A stretch of 64,000 nt of DNA from Foliimonas ilicis. GTDB taxonomy: Bacteria; Pseudomonadota; Alphaproteobacteria; Rhizobiales; Rhizobiaceae. The stretch's first letter is position 1; each line of letters opens with the position of its first letter. Made by a program: the position numbers and the translations under genes. The notes beneath the pieces were generated by a model, which saw only the letters and a program-made list of their open reading frames with translations, had not been told where the DNA came from and made no database searches. The stretch covers positions 1 to 64,000 of the forward strand of contig NZ_JBDUUH010000004.1 of assembly GCF_039939195.1 (NCBI RefSeq). The letters are read 5' to 3'. Positions 60,062-64,000 of the stretch are shown piece by piece.

Positions 60062-60853
60062 CTAATTCAATGCCGTTTGTGGCAACACGAACGGCATATT
60101 GTCCGTAGGCATCTGCCCTACCCTCAAGCGGCACTCGAAAACATTCTCGATCAGCGCGTCGGTCAGCACGTCTTGCGGCGTGCCTGATGCGGCCAGCCGC
60201 CCCTTGTGCATGACGAAAATCTCGTCGGCGAACATCGCGGTCAGGTTCAGATCATGAAGAATCGCCACCACGCCGCCGCCGCTACGCGCAAAATCGCGCG
60301 CGATTTCCATAATGATAAGCTGGTGCTTGATGTCGAGGCTGGAAACCGGCTCGTCCAGAAACAGATAACGCGGCTGGCCTTCAAGAACCGGCGACCATAC
60401 CTGACAGAGAACCCGCGCAAGCTGAACGCGCTGCTGCTCGCCGCCCGAAAGCTCCTGATAGAATCGCCCGGCGAACCCTTCGAGATCGACACGCTGAAGC
60501 GCCAGATCGGGCAGGCCGGCTTCCTGTCCCGGCAAAACGCCGGAACGGCCATGCATGAGCCCAAGCTTGACGATTTCGCGTACGGTGAAGGGAAACGACA
60601 AAGCCGTCGATTGCGGCAACACCGCCCGGCAGGTAGCGGACTGCCACGGCTTCATCGAAGCCATGTCCTGCCCGTTCAGCGAAATATACCCCTCATAAGG
60701 AAGGTCGCCCGAAAGCGCGCGCAGGAATGTCGTCTTGCCCGACCCGTTCGGGCCGACGATTGCCGCGAATTTCCCCGGCCGAACTGCGAAATCCACCTCG
60801 CTGACGATGCGTTTTTTGCCGATTGAGACGGATATATCGAGTGCTTCGATCAT
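60062..60853 (-). CDS. hmuV: Haem ABC transporter ATP-binding protein
   Basis: A 263-residue ATPase. Walker A is GPNGSGKTT (34-42), the ABC signature LSGGEQQRVQLARVL is near 135-149, and Walker B is YLFLDEPVSSLD near 163-174. It powers haem import through HmuU. It is the last gene of hemP-hmuS-hmuT-hmuU-hmuV and lies 10 bases after hmuU. The signature and length are those of HmuV rather than of siderophore ATPases. Confidence 0.95.
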   Translation of the reverse strand: MIEALDISVSIGKKRIVSEVDFAVRPGKFAAIVGPNGSGKTTFLRALSGDLPYEGYISLNGQDMASMKPWQSATCRAVLPQSTALSFPFTVREIVKLGLMHGRSGVLPGQEAGLPDLALQRVDLEGFAGRFYQELSGGEQQRVQLARVLCQVWSPVLEGQPRYLFLDEPVSSLDIKHQLIIMEIARDFARSGGGVVAILHDLNLTAMFADEIFVMHKGRLAASGTPQDVLTDALIENVFECRLRVGQMPTDNMPFVLPQTALN

Positions 60854-60863
60854 TTTTCCCGCC

Positions 60864-61964
60864 TCAAAGGTCCAAAAGGCCGCGTTTGCGCAGCAGAATC
60901 CAGAGGAAGAATGGACCGCCGACGGCTGCCGTGATGATGCCTATAGGCAATTCGGCAGGGGCAACGATCGTTCGGCTGACCGCATCCGCCAGAAGCAGAA
61001 GGCAAGCACCAAGAAGTGCTGACGCAGGCAGAAGATAGCGATTATCCGGCCCGATCAGCAACCGCAGAAGATGCGGCACGACGATGCCGACAAAGCCGAT
61101 ACCGCCGCTGACGGCAACGGATGCGCCAGTTGCAGCCGCAACAGTTACAATTGCAACATTCTTGAAACGCTGGACCGGAACGCCGAGATGGTGGGCCGCA
61201 GCCTCACCGAGCGCCAGCGCATTCAGCCCTCTTGCGAGAAAAGGTGCAGCCAGTAGCGCAATGACGATGATAGGGCCGGACGCCGCGATCTTCAGCCATG
61301 TTGCGCCGGCGAGAGAGCCGAGCCCCCAGAATGTCAGGTCGCGCAATTGCCGGTCATCCGCCAGATAGACAAGGATGCCGGAAAACGCGCCCGCCATAGC
61401 GCCTAGCGCAATACCGGCCAGCAGCATCGTTGCGATGGATGTCTGGCCGCGTCTGGTCGCGACGCGATAGAGAATAAGCGTCGTGACGAGCCCGCCGCCG
61501 AAGGCTGCGAATGGCAGCGTATAAATCCCGAAAATTGCCAGAACCGGGCCAAGCACCGTGCCGCCCAGCACGATGACGACGATTGCGCCGAGGCCCGCAC
61601 CGGCGGAAACACCGACCAGACCAGGGTCTGCCAGCGGGTTGCGAAACAGCCCCTGCATGACCGCCCCCGAAACCGCCAGCGATGCGCCAATAAGCACGCC
61701 AAGCACCACGCGGGGCAGCCTTATGTCGTAGATGATGATCTTGTCGCGAACCGAAAGCACGTCGACATCCGATCCGAAAATCCAGTCACGAAGCACCAGA
61801 GACAAGGACGCATCCGATGCGCCGGACGCGAGACTGATGAACACAGTCACGGCGAGTGCTGCGCAAAGAAGGATGATGGTGAGTTTCGCGCGCGCCGAGC
61901 GGTCGCCCTCGACCGCCGGTCTGCGCGCTCTGCCGAACATGCCGGCCATTGCTTCGTCTGCCAC
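60864..61964 (-). CDS. hmuU: Haem ABC transporter permease
   Basis: A 366-residue FecCD-family inner-membrane permease with about nine or ten helices. Family motifs include RLPRVVLGVLIGASLAVSGAVMQGLFRNPLADPGLVGVS, with its long conserved loop near 75-115, and GFVGIVVPHLLRLLIGP near the C-terminal third. The N-terminal 30 residues are cytoplasmic and basic. It forms the channel for haem in the inner membrane. Two bases separate its start from the hmuT stop. Confidence 0.95.
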   Translation of the reverse strand: MADEAMAGMFGRARRPAVEGDRSARAKLTIILLCAALAVTVFISLASGASDASLSLVLRDWIFGSDVDVLSVRDKIIIYDIRLPRVVLGVLIGASLAVSGAVMQGLFRNPLADPGLVGVSAGAGLGAIVVIVLGGTVLGPVLAIFGIYTLPFAAFGGGLVTTLILYRVATRRGQTSIATMLLAGIALGAMAGAFSGILVYLADDRQLRDLTFWGLGSLAGATWLKIAASGPIIVIALLAAPFLARGLNALALGEAAAHHLGVPVQRFKNVAIVTVAAATGASVAVSGGIGFVGIVVPHLLRLLIGPDNRYLLPASALLGACLLLLADAVSRTIVAPAELPIGIITAAVGGPFFLWILLRKRGLLDL

Positions 61965-61966
61965 TT

Positions 61967-62860
61967 TCAGTCCTTGAGCTCGTCACCGTAGAGCGCAACG
62001 GCCAGATCGTGAACCGCATCGGCTGTACGCGGGCCGAAACCGAGCAGATACCCGCCATCCATGCGCACCAGCTTTCCGGCCTTTCCGGCTGGTGTTGAGG
62101 CCAAGGCTGGCAGCGAAAGGATTTCTGAGCTTGCCGCAGCATGGTCGCCGCCACGGTTCATCATCAGGATGACATCGGGCGCGGCAGTAAGGATCGCTTC
62201 GTCGCTCAATTGCTTGTAGCCGGGAAAGCCTTCAATCGCATTTACGCCGCCCGCAAGCTGGATGATGCCGTTTGCGGCAGTGCCGGTGCCCGAACCCATG
62301 ATCTTGCCGTCCTGTACGCTGAGAATGAACAGGACGCGCTTGCGCTCATTGATGCCGGATGTGAGTTTTTCGGCAGCTTCCAGCTTGGTTTCGACGGCAG
62401 CGACAAGCTTTTCCGCTTTATCGTCAGCACCGAGCGCCGTGCCGACGATACGGATTTTCTCGACCACGCCCTCATGATCGAAGGTTTCCGGCACTTCGAT
62501 GTAAGGCACGCTGGCCTTTTTCAAAACGTCGATGGTTTCCTTCGGCCCGCTCGTATTCAGCGCAAGAATGCCCGTCGGGTTTACCGAAAGCACGCCTTCA
62601 GGCGAAAGCGCGCGCATATATCCGACATCGGGAAGTTTTGCCGCTTCCGGCGGATAGAGGCCAGTCGAATCGCGAGCGACCAGATGGTCCTGCTCGCCCA
62701 GCGCATAGACGATTTCCGTGATCGCCCCGCCGACGGCCACGATGCGCGACGAATCCTTGAAGACGCCGGTCGTCTCTTCCGCATGGGCGCCGGCAAATGC
62801 CAGACAGGAAGCGACGCCCGCGAAAATTGCGGTGCGGATTCGTTTGCTCGGAAAACTCAT
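61967..62860 (-). CDS. hmuT: Periplasmic haem-binding protein
   Basis: A 297-residue class III solute-binding protein. The signal peptide ends after AHA (near residue 27). The mature domain has GGAITEIVYALGEQDHLVARDSTGLYPPEA near 45-74, where Tyr (TGLYPPEA) is the probable haem ligand, and SGTGTAANGIIQLAGGVNAIEGFPGYKQLS in the second lobe. It carries haem from the outer-membrane receptor to HmuU. Its start overlaps the hmuS stop by 4 bases (ATGA). Confidence 0.95.
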   Translation of the reverse strand: MSFPSKRIRTAIFAGVASCLAFAGAHAEETTGVFKDSSRIVAVGGAITEIVYALGEQDHLVARDSTGLYPPEAAKLPDVGYMRALSPEGVLSVNPTGILALNTSGPKETIDVLKKASVPYIEVPETFDHEGVVEKIRIVGTALGADDKAEKLVAAVETKLEAAEKLTSGINERKRVLFILSVQDGKIMGSGTGTAANGIIQLAGGVNAIEGFPGYKQLSDEAILTAAPDVILMMNRGGDHAAASSEILSLPALASTPAGKAGKLVRMDGGYLLGFGPRTADAVHDLAVALYGDELKD

Positions 62861-63930
62861 TGGCTGACCTTCGACACCAGATCGCTATGCGGCACGCGCG
62901 GCAGATGCTCGACCAGAAAGCGCCAATCCTCGCGCTCCGCCTCACCTTCATGACGCTTTCCGAAGAACTGTATGATCATCTCGCCATCGGCACCGTAGGC
63001 TTCGAGCGAGGTGACATGGCCGTCCTTGGTCGGTTTGCGAACCGCCCAGAATTCCTGAACGTGATCGAGCCGCAGATGCAGATGGAAAGTCTCGTCGAGC
63101 ACATTGATCCATGGCCCCATCGGCTTGATGCTCTTGATCGGCCCGGAATGTATCTGGATGCAGCCCTGATTGCCGACAAAGCACATGATCGGCAGATCGC
63201 CATCGGCTGCCAGATTGAACAGCGCCGTCAGCGCGTCGCCATCGAGCTTCCAGGCGTAATCCTCGCCGATCAGCCTTACCGCCTGACGGCGGTCGAGGTT
63301 GAGATCGCGAAGCATGCCGAAAAACTCATGCGTGTCGGTGAGCTTGCTCCAGCGCTCGCGCAGTTCCAGCGCATCGGCAACGGGACGCGAGGGTTTCGCA
63401 GCCTCGGCGGGAGCCGGTGCGAAATCGACCACCTGCTCCTGATTTGCGATGGCCAATGTTCCGACCAGCTTCTGATAGGCGTAAAGGTTGGAAGACGGGC
63501 GCAGATGCACCTTATGAACCGCCTCGCCCTTCGCATCGAAGAACTGCAGGCTGTGGCGAATGTCGTTTCCGTCGCGCTTTTCGACAGCGAAACCATGCAC
63601 CCACGCTTTCGGGAATATGCGCAGATCGATCTGCTCGCCAAGCACCAACGCATTGTGCTTGCCGGTCACGACCTTGTCGTAGACGCCGATTTTTTCGTGA
63701 ACCGCGCTTTCATTGCGGGTCAACGCCATGACTTCGCCGACTGCTTCCAGACCGACGAGCAAATCGTTGACGCGCGGTTCGATGCGCAAAACGCCCTCCC
63801 CGCAATGCGCCGCCACCAGATCGGCTTCTGAAATACCGAGTTGCGCGGCGAGATCACGCTCGCGCGTTTTTGGATTGTCGATCCGTGCTCGACGGATTTC
63901 CGCCGGGCTTGGCTTAACTCGCGCGTCCAT
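62857..63930 (-). CDS. hmuS: Hemin-degrading/chaperone factor
   Basis: A 357-residue cytoplasmic protein made of two tandem HemS/ChuX domains, the second starting near residue 205. Haem-ligating and family features include GAVMALTRNESAVHEKIG near 65-80 and WAVRKPTKDGHVTSLEAYG near 300-318. HmuS binds imported haem and either degrades it or passes it on. The gene is first in the hmuSTUV block and starts 8 bases after the hemP stop. Start at 63930. Confidence 0.95.
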   Translation of the reverse strand: MDARVKPSPAEIRRARIDNPKTRERDLAAQLGISEADLVAAHCGEGVLRIEPRVNDLLVGLEAVGEVMALTRNESAVHEKIGVYDKVVTGKHNALVLGEQIDLRIFPKAWVHGFAVEKRDGNDIRHSLQFFDAKGEAVHKVHLRPSSNLYAYQKLVGTLAIANQEQVVDFAPAPAEAAKPSRPVADALELRERWSKLTDTHEFFGMLRDLNLDRRQAVRLIGEDYAWKLDGDALTALFNLAADGDLPIMCFVGNQGCIQIHSGPIKSIKPMGPWINVLDETFHLHLRLDHVQEFWAVRKPTKDGHVTSLEAYGADGEMIIQFFGKRHEGEAEREDWRFLVEHLPRVPHSDLVSKVSQ

Positions 63931-63938
63931 ACTTCACC

Positions 63939-64000
63939 TTACTTATTGAGAATGAGCTTTCCCTGACGGGTAATTTTGAGCCTGTAGAGCGCGCCGTGAT
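63939..64000 (-). CDS. hemP: Hemin uptake protein HemP (C-terminal part, cut by window end)
   Basis: Only the end of the gene is in the window. The minus strand from base 63999 down reads HGALYRLKITRQGKLILNK and then TAA at 63939-63941. This is the very conserved tail of HemP/HmuP, a small (about 50-60 residues) protein needed for haem uptake gene expression in rhizobia and related bacteria. Its place directly upstream of hmuS fits. The N-terminus and promoter lie beyond base 64000. Confidence 0.9.
   Translation of the reverse strand, partial: HGALYRLKITRQGKLILNK

Overview
The window reads as ordinary chromosomal DNA of a Brucellaceae-type alphaproteobacterium (Brucella/Ochrobactrum clade; inferred from gene content and style, not from a database search). 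Pointers are a very long coiled-coil protein resembling the growth pole ring protein GPR of polar-growing Rhizobiales, RirA with cysteines 91/99/105, a hemP-hmuSTUV haem locus, a PleC/DivJ-type histidine kinase, a class II DAHP synthase, a MaeB with a phosphotransacetylase tail, and short palindromic intergenic repeats typical of Rhizobiales. Gene density is high, most genes are intact, and I see no prophage, integrase, transposase, CRISPR array or defence island.

Layout. 0-7.3 kb: ferredoxin, a lone Hpt phosphotransfer protein and the 2035-residue GPR-like protein. 7.4-11.5 kb: Mla-type lipid transport operon on the minus strand (MlaE with STAS, MlaF, MlaD, auxiliary lipoprotein). 11.6-24.5 kb: housekeeping genes, including DgcA-like epimerase, LpxH-like phosphatase, an atypical SDR, malic enzyme, GltX, NadE, DedA, diacylglycerol kinase and a GFA protein. 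24.5-34.5 kb: diguanylate cyclase with a structured leader, DAHP synthase, glutathione reductase, DUF2059, RpiA, Gph, tRNA-Val, an L,D-transpeptidase whose end overlaps that tRNA, MsrQ and a DUF971 protein. 34.7-42.2 kb: a plus-strand run with moaA, an unknown secreted protein, two exporters, mobA and mobB, then a polar amino acid ABC transporter lacking its ATPase. 42.2-50.8 kb: dehydrogenase, small membrane protein, Lrp regulator, uracil-DNA glycosylase-like protein, GST, nuclease, sensor kinase, CobT, DUF1289, aspartic protease, DusA. 51-59.3 kb: form II CoxSLM-type molybdenum hydroxylase, MaoC, FMN oxidase, phasin, DUF445, GNAT. 59.5-64 kb: rirA facing the hmu haem uptake operon, with the tail of hemP cut by the window edge.

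How the parts connect. The molybdenum cofactor genes (moaA, mobA, mobB) could supply the cofactor needed by the CoxL-type enzyme 13-18 kb away. RirA, the hmu operon and a candidate Irr operator upstream of rirA make an iron-control module. GPR, the nearby Hpt protein, the PleC/DivJ-type kinase, the diguanylate cyclase and the L,D-transpeptidase are all plausible players in polar growth and cell-cycle control, though their linkage here is positional only.

The most interesting item is the GPR-like gene with fourteen perfect-length 36-residue repeats and a second 29-residue repeat block. Next are the tRNA/CDS antisense overlap, the heptamer palindrome between coxS and coxL, the candidate Irr box of rirA, and the leader hairpin of the diguanylate cyclase.
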